A stretch of 64,000 bases of DNA from Bacteroides luhongzhouii (GCF_009193295.2 NZ_CP059973.1:3348001-3412000), one strand, 5' to 3'. Shown: positions 9,136-18,108, counted from the stretch's first letter. Program-made: numbers and translations. The notes: generated from the sequence alone by a model not told the origin.

Positions 9136-9143
9136 TAAATTTG
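9136..9143 (+). promoter_or_regulatory. -7 element of the DUF3575 operon promoter
   Basis: TAAATTTG, an exact TAnnTTTG match. Transcription would begin near 9147-9150, which is inside or at the foot of the stem-loop at 9145-9184, ~85 bases before the first start codon. Confidence 0.6.
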
Positions 9144-9144
9144 C

Positions 9145-9184
9145 GGCTTTCTGTCTGATGCTTAAGAGAAACAGACAGAAAGCC
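9145..9184 (+). promoter_or_regulatory. 5'-terminal hairpin, attenuator-like
   Basis: A perfect 13-bp stem (arms 9145-9157 and 9172-9184) with a 14-base loop, followed immediately by a CCTTTTT tail, all upstream of the DUF3575 start. It looks like an intrinsic terminator placed at the start of the mRNA. It could be an attenuator, a stabilising 5' hairpin or a tiny RNA. A 12-base direct repeat (9203-9214 and 9217-9228, core TAGTGGGAAATA) lies between it and the ATG and covers the ribosome-binding region. Confidence 0.6.
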
Positions 9185-9232
9185 CTTTTTATGGGTAAGT
9201 ATTAGTGGGAAATATTTAGTGGGAAATAAATT

Positions 9233-9790
9233 ATGATGTATGTAATGCGGAATGGTTGCAGGCTAGGGGTTGTGCTATCATTTCTGTTATTATCTTGCGG
9301 TGTACATGTACATGCGCAACGTGTAGCTGTCAAAACAAATGCATTGGGATGGCTGACAGCTAGTCCGAATATCGAAGCGGAGTTTATTTTGGGTCGCCAT
9401 GTCTCCTTAAATATGGGAGTAGCTGGGAATCCGATCAGTACAGACAATTTTAAAACGACTTTCACGCATTTTCAGCCGGAAGTACGTTATTGGCTAAATC
9501 GTCCGATGGTGAGCCATTTTCTTGGTGTCACCGCTTTCGTGAATAATTTTAATATGATGGTAAAGGATGTGTATCACAAAGGAGATGCATATGCTGCCGG
9601 TTTGACCTATGGATATGCATGGGTTCTCGGAGAGCATTGGAACATCGAGGCAACAGCCGGAATAGGTGTGATGCGTTACCGTCAGTTTAAGTATGATAAG
9701 GGTACTCCAAAACCGGAAGTAGTCAATGATAGCAAGACTACTATTGCGCCTGTTAAACTGGGAGTGTCCTTTGTTTATATTATCCGATGA
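9233..9790 (+). CDS. DUF3575 family outer-membrane beta-barrel-like protein
   Basis: 185 residues. It has a signal peptide (hydrophobic VVLSFLLLSCGVHVHA, cleavage before QRV), followed by a DUF3575-type sequence starting VAVKTNALGWLTASPNIEAEF, with alternating hydrophobic strands and a final YI-R end typical of a small 8-stranded barrel. Related proteins in Bacteroides often sit in Mfa-like fimbrial or envelope operons; no fimbrillin gene is in reach here. Three in-frame ATGs occur at the start (9233, 9236, 9245); the first is used. It leads a three-gene operon with short gaps (31 and 3 bases). Function unknown beyond probable outer-membrane location. Confidence 0.75.
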   Translation: MMYVMRNGCRLGVVLSFLLLSCGVHVHAQRVAVKTNALGWLTASPNIEAEFILGRHVSLNMGVAGNPISTDNFKTTFTHFQPEVRYWLNRPMVSHFLGVTAFVNNFNMMVKDVYHKGDAYAAGLTYGYAWVLGEHWNIEATAGIGVMRYRQFKYDKGTPKPEVVNDSKTTIAPVKLGVSFVYIIR

Positions 9791-9821
9791 ATAGAACGAA
9801 CATTAGTTAGCCGAAAAAAGA

Positions 9822-11876
9822 ATGAAAGTCAATTTAAAACGTGATAGATTAATGGGAATACTTGGCATGGTGATGCTGGTATCTTGCATGAGTGTATCTG
9901 CGCAACGTATCCGCGTACAGGGACACATCACCAATCCGCAAGGCAAAAGTGTCCCGAATGTGAATGTATTGAATCCTGCAAATGATGAACGCATAGAAAT
10001 GTCCGACGAAGATGGCCGATACAGTGTATTGGTTGAGAAAAACGGTTCATTGAAGTTTACGTGTGTCGGTTATGAGGATAAGACGGTGAAAGTGGATGGA
10101 AAACAGATTCTCAATGTCGTATTGAGAGATGCTGTGATCGAATTGGATGAAGTAACGATTACTTCCAAGATAAAGGATAAAGTGGTTCCCGAACCTACGG
10201 ACATTGAAATCAAAGGAAACTATTTCCATCTGAAAACCCGTGTCCCGGTGCCGAAGGAAATGTTTAATTCGCATCGCCGCCTGGTATTGCAACCTTCCAT
10301 TTATGATGTGACATTAAAGAGACGACTGTTGATGCGTCCTGTGGTTTTCGACGGAGGCACGTACAATACAACACAACGCCGGATGTACGATTATGAGATA
10401 GAAAAAGATCCTTTGCATGAATATATTCAGGTAAAAACAACTTCTTCCCGCAAAGGAGACATCATAGCTTACCATGATTCGATTTATATAGAGTATCTGC
10501 AACATGATTACCGGGCGGATGTGCATCTTGCCATGGAGAATTATCGGAATATAATTTATCGTGATTCTTTCTCCATTGCACGGGGAACAGTCAATCCGCT
10601 ACGTTTCTTGGAATATAAATTTTCCGCTTTCAATCTGACGGATGAGAAATACCTTCCGAAACCAGTGATGCAGTTGAGGGACACTAAAGGAGAAGTGAAT
10701 CTGACATTCGTTGTAGGTAAAGCCAATCTGGATGATAAAAATCCACGGAATCAAGTGGAGCTGAATCGTTTGAATCAGGAATTGCGTAGCATTGAAACGA
10801 ATCCGGATGCTTCTTTAAAGAGCTTCCATATAACGGGCGTTGCTTCACCGGACGGCTCTTATGAGTCGAATTTAAAACTGGCCAAGTTACGTACAGATAA
10901 AGCATTGGAACGTATCTTGTCGCAATTAGATCCCGGAACACGTAAACTTTTGGAAGTAAAATCTGATGCATCGGTTGCTTCCTGGAAAGAAGTGGTGCAG
11001 TTGCTGAAAAAAGATTCAAAACAAGATTTGGCCAAAAGTGTGGAAGAGTTAATCAAACAATATGAGGCTACTCCGTACCGATTGAATCATGCGTTGAAAA
11101 CGAAACCTTTCTATAAAGAGATAGCCGAAATGTATCTGCCCAAATTAAGAAAAGTGCAATACACATACGGATATTCCATTTTCCGTTCTCTGACGGACGA
11201 GGAAATCAGACAACTCTATAAGAAGAATCCGCAAGAACTGACCCGGTTTGAGTTTTACCGTATGATTGCAACTGCAAAGGATCTGAATGAAAAAGAGAAA
11301 TATTGCAGAGAAGCACTTGAAATCTATGATAACTTTACGTATGCAGCCAATGAACTGGCGGTAGCAACTATACAGAAAGAGGCACCGGATTCGAGAATTC
11401 TTGAACCTTTCGTCAGCAAGTCAGCACCTTCCGAATTATTATCTAACCAAGCCATAGCTTTGCTGCACGAAGGAAAATATACGAAAGCCGATTCCATATT
11501 GACTTTAGTTCCGGAAGAGACTGTATCTGGCGACTTATTAGCTATTGTTCAGGCAATGGCCGGCTATTATAATGATGCTTTTGAAAAAGTGGCGGCTACC
11601 AGTCCTTTCAACGAAATAGTAATGTTGCTGGCAATGAAGAAGAATCAGGAAGCCTGGGATAAAATCTCGGCAATGGAGGTGAAGACAGCCCGCGAATATT
11701 ATATAAAAGCGATTGCTGCCAATCGTATGGAGAAAGTGGGTGATGCTATTATGAGTATTGAGAAAGCTTTGGAGCTTGATCCTTCCTTATTGGAGACTGC
11801 GAGAGTTGATGGTGACATTATTGACTTGTTGCCCGAAGAGCAAAAAATAAAGAATGATAATACAACGAAAGAGTAA
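9822..11876 (+). CDS. envelope protein: carboxypeptidase-regulatory, OmpA-like and helical repeats
   Basis: 684 residues with a signal peptide ending at MSVSAQ. Residues ~30-105 form a CarboxypepD_reg-like beta sandwich (VQGHITNPQGKSVPNVNV through VNVVLRD-type end). Near residues 337-366 there is an OmpA-like peptidoglycan-binding signature (GVASPDGSYESNLKLAKLR) with the conserved D, N and R. The last ~250 residues are helical and TPR-like (repeated AEMYLPK, YCREALEIYDNF, SIEKALELDPS units). This suggests a periplasmic protein that anchors to peptidoglycan and organises a complex, perhaps with the two barrel proteins on either side. The exact role is not known. Domain calls are from pattern recognition, not a search. 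Confidence 0.7.
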   Translation: MKVNLKRDRLMGILGMVMLVSCMSVSAQRIRVQGHITNPQGKSVPNVNVLNPANDERIEMSDEDGRYSVLVEKNGSLKFTCVGYEDKTVKVDGKQILNVVLRDAVIELDEVTITSKIKDKVVPEPTDIEIKGNYFHLKTRVPVPKEMFNSHRRLVLQPSIYDVTLKRRLLMRPVVFDGGTYNTTQRRMYDYEIEKDPLHEYIQVKTTSSRKGDIIAYHDSIYIEYLQHDYRADVHLAMENYRNIIYRDSFSIARGTVNPLRFLEYKFSAFNLTDEKYLPKPVMQLRDTKGEVNLTFVVGKANLDDKNPRNQVELNRLNQELRSIETNPDASLKSFHITGVASPDGSYESNLKLAKLRTDKALERILSQLDPGTRKLLEVKSDASVASWKEVVQLLKKDSKQDLAKSVEELIKQYEATPYRLNHALKTKPFYKEIAEMYLPKLRKVQYTYGYSIFRSLTDEEIRQLYKKNPQELTRFEFYRMIATAKDLNEKEKYCREALEIYDNFTYAANELAVATIQKEAPDSRILEPFVSKSAPSELLSNQAIALLHEGKYTKADSILTLVPEETVSGDLLAIVQAMAGYYNDAFEKVAATSPFNEIVMLLAMKKNQEAWDKISAMEVKTAREYYIKAIAANRMEKVGDAIMSIEKALELDPSLLETARVDGDIIDLLPEEQKIKNDNTTKE

Positions 11877-11879
11877 ACG

Positions 11880-14246
11880 ATGAATATCCTCAAAATCAAA
11901 AATAAATATGTGGCGGTGGTATCATTCATGATGCTTGCTGTCACCTTGCAGGCACAAGATTACGGTGCATTGAAGTATATGTTGCAAAAGAGACCTGCCT
12001 ATGAGAAATTTGAAAGCAACAAATTCAATGAACATCTTTTTTTCTCTGCCGGAATAGGGCCATATAGCTTGTTGACAAGCGGAAGCAGTCAGGATGGACC
12101 GGGAATGATGGCTCATCTTTTTATGGGAAAATGGATCACTCCCGTTCATGGCCTTCGGTTGGGTGTGAATATGGGGTATTTACCGTCAAAGATATATACT
12201 TCTAAGATAAAGATAGGCGGAGGTAGCTTGGATTATATGTTGAATATGTCTTCTCTTGCATTTGGTTATGATGAACACCGGCGTTTTGAATTGTTGGGTA
12301 TCGCAGGGATAGAGGCTGGTTATTCGAAGGTCAATGATAATAGTGAACGTGCCGGTAATTATCCGGGGCTGAAAGGGGGGAGCGATCTTTACTACGGTGC
12401 TCATTTCGGTTTACAGGGAAATGTGCGTCTTGCTCCTACATTGGATTTATTTATAGAGCCGCGGATCGGATGGTATAATGACGGTTTCGCGCATACGGAA
12501 AGTTGGAGAAACTATAAGATGGGAGGTTCGGTTCTGGTAGGTCTCACCTATATGCCTGCTGCTCCGATGGGTACTAAGGTTCATTTTGACGATTTCGATA
12601 ACAGTTCGTTCCTGAATCATATGTTCATCTCTTTATCCGGTGGTATCAGTACGTTGAAGGTTCCGGGAATTAAGAATACGGTTAAGGGATTGGGACCCCA
12701 GTTCTCTGCCGGAATCGGTAAATGGTTCAGTCGCTCTTCCGGTTTACGTTTGTCCGGGACGGTGGGGCTTTGTGATACTCCTTCCGGCAGTGAGAGCGGC
12801 TACTTCAAACATGTAGATTTACATGCAGACTATATGTTGAATATCAATAACATTCTTTGGGGATATGACGAGGACAGGTTATTTACTTTGATGGGTATTG
12901 CCGGTGTGAATTTGTCAGGAACAAAAGGAGTTGAAAAAACAGCCAAGTACGCTCCGGGTGTAGGAGTAGGTGTACAAGGAAGTTTCCGTCTCAATCGTTC
13001 TGTTGATTTGTTTGTAGAACCTCGTCTCAACGTTTATCATAAGAGATATGCAGGCGGCTGTGGAGTCGGTGGAAATACAGATCAACTTGGAGAATTGAAT
13101 GTTGGGTTGACTTACCATACCATTGATCGTGCTGCCCGTCCGAAGAACCAATTTTCAAGTAACCATATAGGAGATAATGTATTTATGACTTCGGGAATCG
13201 GTATGCAACTGTTCTTGAATAAAACCAATCTTGAGAAAGTTAGTTCATGGGGACCGCAAGTCTCTGCTTCCATAGGTAAATGGTTTAGTCCTTATTCCGG
13301 TCTGCGTCTGGTAGGTACGGGAGGCTTTTTTACCAATTATGTAGTTCCTGGCAATGTGGAAGGCGGCAAGCTTAGACATGTCAGTGTCAGTGGAGGTCTT
13401 GACTATCTGTGGAATGTGACTTCCGCCATGAGCGGATACAATCCCGACCGTATCTTTGAATTAATCGGTTTGGTGGGTGTCAACCTTGCTTATACTTCCA
13501 AATCAGATCACCAATTCCAACCGGGTGTTAACGCAGGCATACAGGGGCTATGGCACGTGAATGATTTTCTAGGTCTGTATATTGAGCCACAGGTTCGACT
13601 GTATGGAGATAAATTCATCGAAGGCAATTTGGGCTTTATGCAGAAAGATGTAATGGTGGCTATCAATGCCGGATTGCATTATCGTTTTGTTCCTTATTCA
13701 AAAGTAGCCAATCGTAGTGAATTTAGTAAGGATGACAAACGTTACTTCGTCTCCGGAGCATTGGGCGTAGGCAGTCTGTTAGTAGCTAATAAAGAACTGA
13801 TTAAGAATATGGGGGTAGAAGCTAAAGGGAGTATTGGTAAATGGTACACTCCGTTATCTGCATGGCGGGTAAACGGAACGATTATGTACAAAGCAAAAAC
13901 ACCATCAAAAATGAATCTCCATTATGCCGGTTTAGGTATGGATTATATGATGAGCCTGGCTACCCTCGCAAAAGGGTATAGTCCCGATCATGTGATAGAT
14001 GTTGTTCCTTTTGTGGGAGTTACCGCTGGTTTGGTACGTCGTAAAGGAGAATTCAAAGCGGTGCCGGGACTGGATGCCGGTGTACAGTTTAAATTAAGAG
14101 TAGCATCTTCTTTGTATCTGTATGCCGAACCTAAAGTCGGTATCCGTACAGATACTTATGACGGGATCAAACAAGGCAGACCTGATCGTGTCGCATCTAT
14201 GATGGGAGGATTTTTATACCGGTTTAAGATGCCTACTTTCGAATAA
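11880..14246 (+). CDS. four-repeat outer-membrane beta-barrel-like protein
   Basis: 788 residues with a signal peptide (MMLAVTLQAQ). After it come four copies of the same ~170-190 residue unit at about 50-225, 245-412, 432-602 and 620-782. Each has, in order, an FxSxGxG-like opening, a GKW[IFY][ST]xxSGLRLxG block (residues 84, 280, 466, 654), a DYMLN-like block (118, 317, 508, 688), a GYDEDRxFELxGxxGVN block (129, 328, 519, 699) and an xLYxEPxxxxYxD block (190, 377, 567, 746). Each unit is the size of an 8-stranded barrel of the DUF3575/OmpX kind. It starts 3 bases after the previous stop. I know no described family with four such units in one chain; function unknown. Confidence 0.7.
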   Translation: MNILKIKNKYVAVVSFMMLAVTLQAQDYGALKYMLQKRPAYEKFESNKFNEHLFFSAGIGPYSLLTSGSSQDGPGMMAHLFMGKWITPVHGLRLGVNMGYLPSKIYTSKIKIGGGSLDYMLNMSSLAFGYDEHRRFELLGIAGIEAGYSKVNDNSERAGNYPGLKGGSDLYYGAHFGLQGNVRLAPTLDLFIEPRIGWYNDGFAHTESWRNYKMGGSVLVGLTYMPAAPMGTKVHFDDFDNSSFLNHMFISLSGGISTLKVPGIKNTVKGLGPQFSAGIGKWFSRSSGLRLSGTVGLCDTPSGSESGYFKHVDLHADYMLNINNILWGYDEDRLFTLMGIAGVNLSGTKGVEKTAKYAPGVGVGVQGSFRLNRSVDLFVEPRLNVYHKRYAGGCGVGGNTDQLGELNVGLTYHTIDRAARPKNQFSSNHIGDNVFMTSGIGMQLFLNKTNLEKVSSWGPQVSASIGKWFSPYSGLRLVGTGGFFTNYVVPGNVEGGKLRHVSVSGGLDYLWNVTSAMSGYNPDRIFELIGLVGVNLAYTSKSDHQFQPGVNAGIQGLWHVNDFLGLYIEPQVRLYGDKFIEGNLGFMQKDVMVAINAGLHYRFVPYSKVANRSEFSKDDKRYFVSGALGVGSLLVANKELIKNMGVEAKGSIGKWYTPLSAWRVNGTIMYKAKTPSKMNLHYAGLGMDYMMSLATLAKGYSPDHVIDVVPFVGVTAGLVRRKGEFKAVPGLDAGVQFKLRVASSLYLYAEPKVGIRTDTYDGIKQGRPDRVASMMGGFLYRFKMPTFE

Positions 14247-14302
14247 AGCTTATCGGAAATTCAAATATAAGAGGGTTGTACAATCTTGAATCCTACTAAA
14301 CA

Positions 14303-14398
14303 ATGAAGAAAATGAATCTATTGTCCGGTTATGTGGGATTAATTTGTACGAGACTAAAGCGTGATTATCCGGGTTATAAAGAGACGTTTGGGATGTAA
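14303..14398 (+). CDS. possible 31-residue peptide or gene remnant
   Basis: A short frame starting MKKMNLLSGYVGLIC in the 315-base gap after the four-repeat gene. It has no clear ribosome-binding site, no recognisable family and ends TFGM. It may be noise, a small peptide or the remains of a longer gene. The rest of the gap is AT-rich and holds only the promoter at 14466. Confidence 0.15.
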   Translation: MKKMNLLSGYVGLICTRLKRDYPGYKETFGM

Positions 14399-14465
14399 CT
14401 TAAGCGGTATGTAGAAGAGCATGAAAAAAGAATGATGAAAAAAGTCAGACTGTAATATAATTTAT

Positions 14466-14473
14466 TACTTTTG
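14466..14473 (+). promoter_or_regulatory. -7 element upstream of the 14562 lipoprotein
   Basis: TACTTTTG, an exact TAnnTTTG match, giving a leader of about 85 bases, longer than most here and AT-rich with repeated TTTTAA motifs. Confidence 0.55.
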
Positions 14474-14561
14474 CAACAATTTGCTATATTCTATAGTCTG
14501 TCTAATGGGTATAGTATCGCAGACTTTTAAATTTTAATCTTTAATTTTTAATTGATATTAT

Positions 14562-14936
14562 ATGAAAGTATTAGTTTTTATTTCATTGGTTGGAAGTTTG
14601 TTGTTGGCTTCTTGTGGAGGTAGTAGTTCGAAAGGGAACGCAAATACTCAAGAAGTGAATCCGGCAGATACAATTTATTTAGGTGATTTGCGTGAGAAGT
14701 TTGAGGGAGATAGTATTTTCTTTAAAATTGTTGCTCCAGATCTGATGTTGATGGATTATCAGTATTTGTGGGCTGTAACAGAATCGGAAGCGATCGAGAA
14801 AGGCTTGACAAAAGAATACTATAAACGTGTGAAGAAAGAAATCACCGATACGAATGAAGCTATCAAAAGAGGTGTGATGAAAGGGGCGAATGTAAAACGT
14901 ATACCGGATTTCCAAGTATCTCAGGAAAACAAATAA
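14562..14936 (+). CDS. small lipoprotein of unknown function
   Basis: 124 residues. The N-terminus is an SPII signal with lipobox LLASC (Cys ~19) followed by GGSSSKGN, consistent with a surface or outer-membrane lipoprotein. The mature part is hydrophilic and charged with a Tyr-rich middle (MLMDYQYLWAV) and a Lys-rich C-terminal half. I recognise no family. It has its own promoter and a downstream terminator, so it appears to be a monocistronic unit. Strong for being a gene, none for function. Confidence 0.7.
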   Translation: MKVLVFISLVGSLLLASCGGSSSKGNANTQEVNPADTIYLGDLREKFEGDSIFFKIVAPDLMLMDYQYLWAVTESEAIEKGLTKEYYKRVKKEITDTNEAIKRGVMKGANVKRIPDFQVSQENK

Positions 14937-14982
14937 TGAATCTTTCCGGATGAAAGCTTTCATCCATGCAAATATTAAGAAC

Positions 14983-15018
14983 AGGGGAGTCGCCCAATGT
15001 AACGGCATCCCCTTTTTT
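14983..15018 (+). terminator. intrinsic terminator after the 14562 lipoprotein
   Basis: AGGGGA and GCC segments pair with GGC and TCCCCT across a loop, with a small internal mismatch, followed by six T. Confidence 0.65.
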
Positions 15019-15147
15019 ATTGTTGTGACGGTTAGATTTTGTATTAAAAAACTTCAGTCTATAGCTGGAAACTCTAGTTTCTACGTAGGAAAATCATTAC
15101 TTCATATTAGATTGTAGTGTTTGCGAAAAGATTTGGCGTTTTACAAC

Positions 15148-15993
15148 CTATCGTAAAGGAGTGAATGAACCTATATAAATGCGTTCTATTTTCAGGGAGG
15201 TGGCGTTTATTCCGAATAGGCCTGTCACATCTGATTTGTAATCTTCAGTCACATCTTCCACTAACCAATAAGGAATTGGACCAAGGTCTCGTGTGGTGAT
15301 ACTCTTTGAAGTATCGGGACGTTCGGGAAGTTTAAATTTGCAGTCATACTCTTTACCATTGATTGTAATTTGGAATGTAGTGCCTGACTCTGATGTGGAG
15401 CGGGAGAAACTTCCTTCTATTTCCGGAGTATTTTCTTTACCGGTAACAATTGTCACTTTACCACTACTTTTTTGGTCATAAGAGAAAGCTATTCCTCCTG
15501 TAGCTTGTATATCTGCTTCATCCTTTATCTTTTCTATTACCGCTTCTAGTTTTTCTTTTTGTTGTTCATTCAACAGGCTTTCATCTATTCCTATGATTCT
15601 TGCTTCCACTGAATTTACTGAAAAAGATTGTTTGCCGTTAACGACCTTTAGCCCTATTTTTATGATTCTTCCATCAGCGTCTTTTACCATCAATGACGTG
15701 CTGCCCAGTTTTAGAGAGCTGATCCGAATATCATTATTCTCGTCTACATAAGCTGTTGCTATTTGCCCATCGGCTATTTCCGCTGTATAAGGAGCTACGC
15801 CACCCTTAATTCCCAATTTTGTTCCTCCCGTGATTGACAAACTGGCTTCACTAATAGGAGGTTCTGGATTGAGCATCACTTCCCAGTATTCAAACAGGTA
15901 AAAATCGTCAGCTTCGTCGCTGCATGAATAAAATACAGGAAGGGAGCATAGTAGAATAAATAGTAGACAGAGCCTTGTAGTTTTTGCTTTCAT
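15148..15993 (-). CDS. lipoprotein with beta-rich repeats, unknown function
   Basis: 281 residues. SPII signal with lipobox FYSC (Cys ~24), then an acidic stretch (SDEADDF). Residues ~45-120 look like an Ig-like/BIG-type beta sandwich (LSITGGTKLGIKGGVAPYT... KDADGRIIKIGLKV). A helical segment (LLNEQQKEKLEAVIEKIKDEA) and a second beta region follow. No catalytic motif is seen. It is transcribed alone from an exact -7 element 26 bases upstream. Probably an outer-membrane lipoprotein; family unknown to me. Confidence 0.65.
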   Translation of the reverse strand: MKAKTTRLCLLFILLCSLPVFYSCSDEADDFYLFEYWEVMLNPEPPISEASLSITGGTKLGIKGGVAPYTAEIADGQIATAYVDENNDIRISSLKLGSTSLMVKDADGRIIKIGLKVVNGKQSFSVNSVEARIIGIDESLLNEQQKEKLEAVIEKIKDEADIQATGGIAFSYDQKSSGKVTIVTGKENTPEIEGSFSRSTSESGTTFQITINGKEYDCKFKLPERPDTSKSITTRDLGPIPYWLVEDVTEDYKSDVTGLFGINATSLKIERIYIGSFTPLR

Positions 15994-16018
15994 TATATTC
16001 TTCTTTTTTATTTCTTCA

Positions 16019-16026
16019 CAAAAGTA
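16019..16026 (-). promoter_or_regulatory. -7 element of the 15148 lipoprotein gene
   Basis: Minus strand TACTTTTG, an exact TAnnTTTG match, with a leader of ~20 bases before the ATG at 15993. Confidence 0.6.
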
Positions 16027-16070
16027 AAGCTCCTTTCCTGTATTTCAAAGTATATTGATGAAAAATAAGG

Positions 16071-17255
16071 CTAAAACTTTATTTTACGCTGTTTCTCATC
16101 ATCCACTACGGCCATCATTCCTTCTACCTGCGCTAAAGCCAGCATACGTCCATGGAAAGAATAACCGGCATTGTAACCTTTATCTTCATCTCCCAGCATC
16201 ATTCGTCCGTGATCCACACGCATAGGGAGTCCCGGATTCTCATTTTCAAAAATGCGGATGAGATCAATCAGATGTCCTCTTCCTGATAGATGAGAACTTT
16301 CGATGAAGTTTCCGCCCGGCATGGCCTCTGTACTGCGCAGATGAACGAAATGGGTTCTTCCTGCAAACTTTTTCGCCAATTCACGAGTGTCATTGTGTGT
16401 GCCTGCGCTAAGGGAACCTGCACAGAAAGTCAAACCATTATGCGGATTGTCTACGGCATTCAGGAACCAGGCTATATCTTCTTCATTGGTGACAATACGG
16501 GGTAGGCCGAGAACCTGGAATGGAGGATCATCCGGGTGTACACACATATTGATACCATATTCATCGCATACAGGCATAATTGCTGAAAGGAAGTAACACA
16601 TATTTGCTCGCAAAGCGTCCCGATCTATTTCTTTATATAAACCTAACAGACGTTTGAATATGGCAACCGGATTTTTATCTCCTTCTTTGATATTGCCGTT
16701 CACAAATCCTTGTGTCTTGACAATAATGGTATCAATCAAATCATCCTTTTCGGTCTCTGTAATTACTTTGTCCAGTTCGGCAACTTTATGCAGCTCTTCT
16801 TCCGTGTAGTCTTTTTCAGCTCCTTCACGTTCCAGTATTTTGATGTCGAAGTAAGCGAAACGAATACGGTCGTAGTAAAGCGAACTGGTACCATCCGGCC
16901 AAGGGTGCTGTAAATCCGTGCGTATCCAGTCGATTACCGGCATGAAATTGTAACAGACAGTTTTTACTCCGCATTTACCCAGGTTAGCAAGACTTACTTT
17001 ATAGTTTTCAATCAACTGCTCACGCTCCGTACCTGCATACTTGATGGCCTCACAAACCGGAAGGCTTTCTACGACCGACCAACGCAATCCATACGATTCA
17101 ATATACGACTTCAAATCGTTGATTGCTTCTACTGTCCAAATTTCTCCGTTCGGTACGTCATGTAATGCGGTGACAATTCCTTCAACACCTATCTGACGGA
17201 GCATCGGCAAGGTGATTTTATCTTTCTTGCCGAACCATCTCCATGTTTTTTCCAT
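16071..17255 (-). CDS. uxuA: mannonate dehydratase
   Basis: 394 residues from the start MEKTWRWFG, matching the length and N-terminus of E. coli UxuA (also 394); a second ATG directly precedes it at 17258. It dehydrates D-mannonate to 2-keto-3-deoxygluconate in hexuronate breakdown. Metal-binding and active-site segments recognisable from the family include NMCVHPDDPP, GLTFCAGSLSAG, THFVHLRS and MRVDHGR. It lies 37 bases after the SDR gene stop and is read with it, completing the fructuronate-to-KDG steps. Confidence 0.96.
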   Translation of the reverse strand: MEKTWRWFGKKDKITLPMLRQIGVEGIVTALHDVPNGEIWTVEAINDLKSYIESYGLRWSVVESLPVCEAIKYAGTEREQLIENYKVSLANLGKCGVKTVCYNFMPVIDWIRTDLQHPWPDGTSSLYYDRIRFAYFDIKILEREGAEKDYTEEELHKVAELDKVITETEKDDLIDTIIVKTQGFVNGNIKEGDKNPVAIFKRLLGLYKEIDRDALRANMCYFLSAIMPVCDEYGINMCVHPDDPPFQVLGLPRIVTNEEDIAWFLNAVDNPHNGLTFCAGSLSAGTHNDTRELAKKFAGRTHFVHLRSTEAMPGGNFIESSHLSGRGHLIDLIRIFENENPGLPMRVDHGRMMLGDEDKGYNAGYSFHGRMLALAQVEGMMAVVDDEKQRKIKF

Positions 17256-17292
17256 CATAGCGTTTGAATAAATTAAAAATGAGAGATTAAAA

Positions 17293-18108
17293 TTAAACGC
17301 CGCTGAATGCGCTGAAACCACCATCGATAGGCAACATAGCTCCGGTTACGAAACTGGCGGCTTCACTGCACAGGAATTGTACGGCACCATTCAATTCTTT
17401 GATGTCACCGAAACGATTCATCGGAGTCTTGGCTAATACCTTTTTACTTCTGTCGGTCAATGAACCATCCGGGTTGATAAGTACACGACGGTTCTGGTCG
17501 CCGATAAAGAATCCCGGAGCGATAGCATTTACACGAATACCATCACCATATTTCAGTGCCATTTCGCTTGCCAGCCATTGGGTGAAGTTGGCTACCGCCG
17601 TTTTAGCAGCCGAGTAACCCGGCACACGGGTGATAGCGCTGTAAGCAGCCATAGAAGATACATTGATGATGCATCCTTTCTTTTGTTTTGCCATTACCTT
17701 GCCGAATATCATAGACGGATAAACCGTACCGTTCATATTCAGATTAGTTACTTTTTCCCAACAAGAGATGTCCATATCATAGAAGTGCTGATCCGGTTCG
17801 AGAGTGGCTCCCGGCATATTTCCACCGGCAATGTTCAATAGAATATCAATCTGTCCCCATTTGGCGACGATTTCTTCCGCTACCTTTTCAAGGCTGTCAA
17901 TATCCAGTACGTTACCGATGATACCGATAACATCTTCTCCATATTGTTTCAGTTCTGCTACGCGATTGTCCAGTTGTTCCTGACGAATGTCAATAGCTAC
18001 AACTTTTGCTCCCTGCTGTACAAAGTGTTGGGCAATATTTCCACCCAGTACACCACCTGCTCCGGTAATAACAGCTACTTTACCGGCAATACTAAATAAT
18101 TCGTTCAT
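17293..18108 (-). CDS. SDR oxidoreductase, probable D-mannonate oxidoreductase (fructuronate reductase)
   Basis: 271 residues from MNELFSIAGKVAVITG; the frame runs 73 codons upstream but through the divergent promoter region. It is a classical short-chain dehydrogenase: TGAGGVLGG NAD(P) loop, NIAGG, catalytic Ser/Tyr/Lys in INVSSMAAYSAI and VPGYSAAKTA, and the C-terminal GAMLPIDGGFSAF. SDR enzymes of this type replace UxuB in many Bacteroides, reducing D-fructuronate to D-mannonate. The substrate is inferred from the immediate link to uxuA. First gene of the operon, divergent from the AraC gene. Confidence 0.85.
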   Translation of the reverse strand: MNELFSIAGKVAVITGAGGVLGGNIAQHFVQQGAKVVAIDIRQEQLDNRVAELKQYGEDVIGIIGNVLDIDSLEKVAEEIVAKWGQIDILLNIAGGNMPGATLEPDQHFYDMDISCWEKVTNLNMNGTVYPSMIFGKVMAKQKKGCIINVSSMAAYSAITRVPGYSAAKTAVANFTQWLASEMALKYGDGIRVNAIAPGFFIGDQNRRVLINPDGSLTDRSKKVLAKTPMNRFGDIKELNGAVQFLCSEAASFVTGAMLPIDGGFSAFSGV

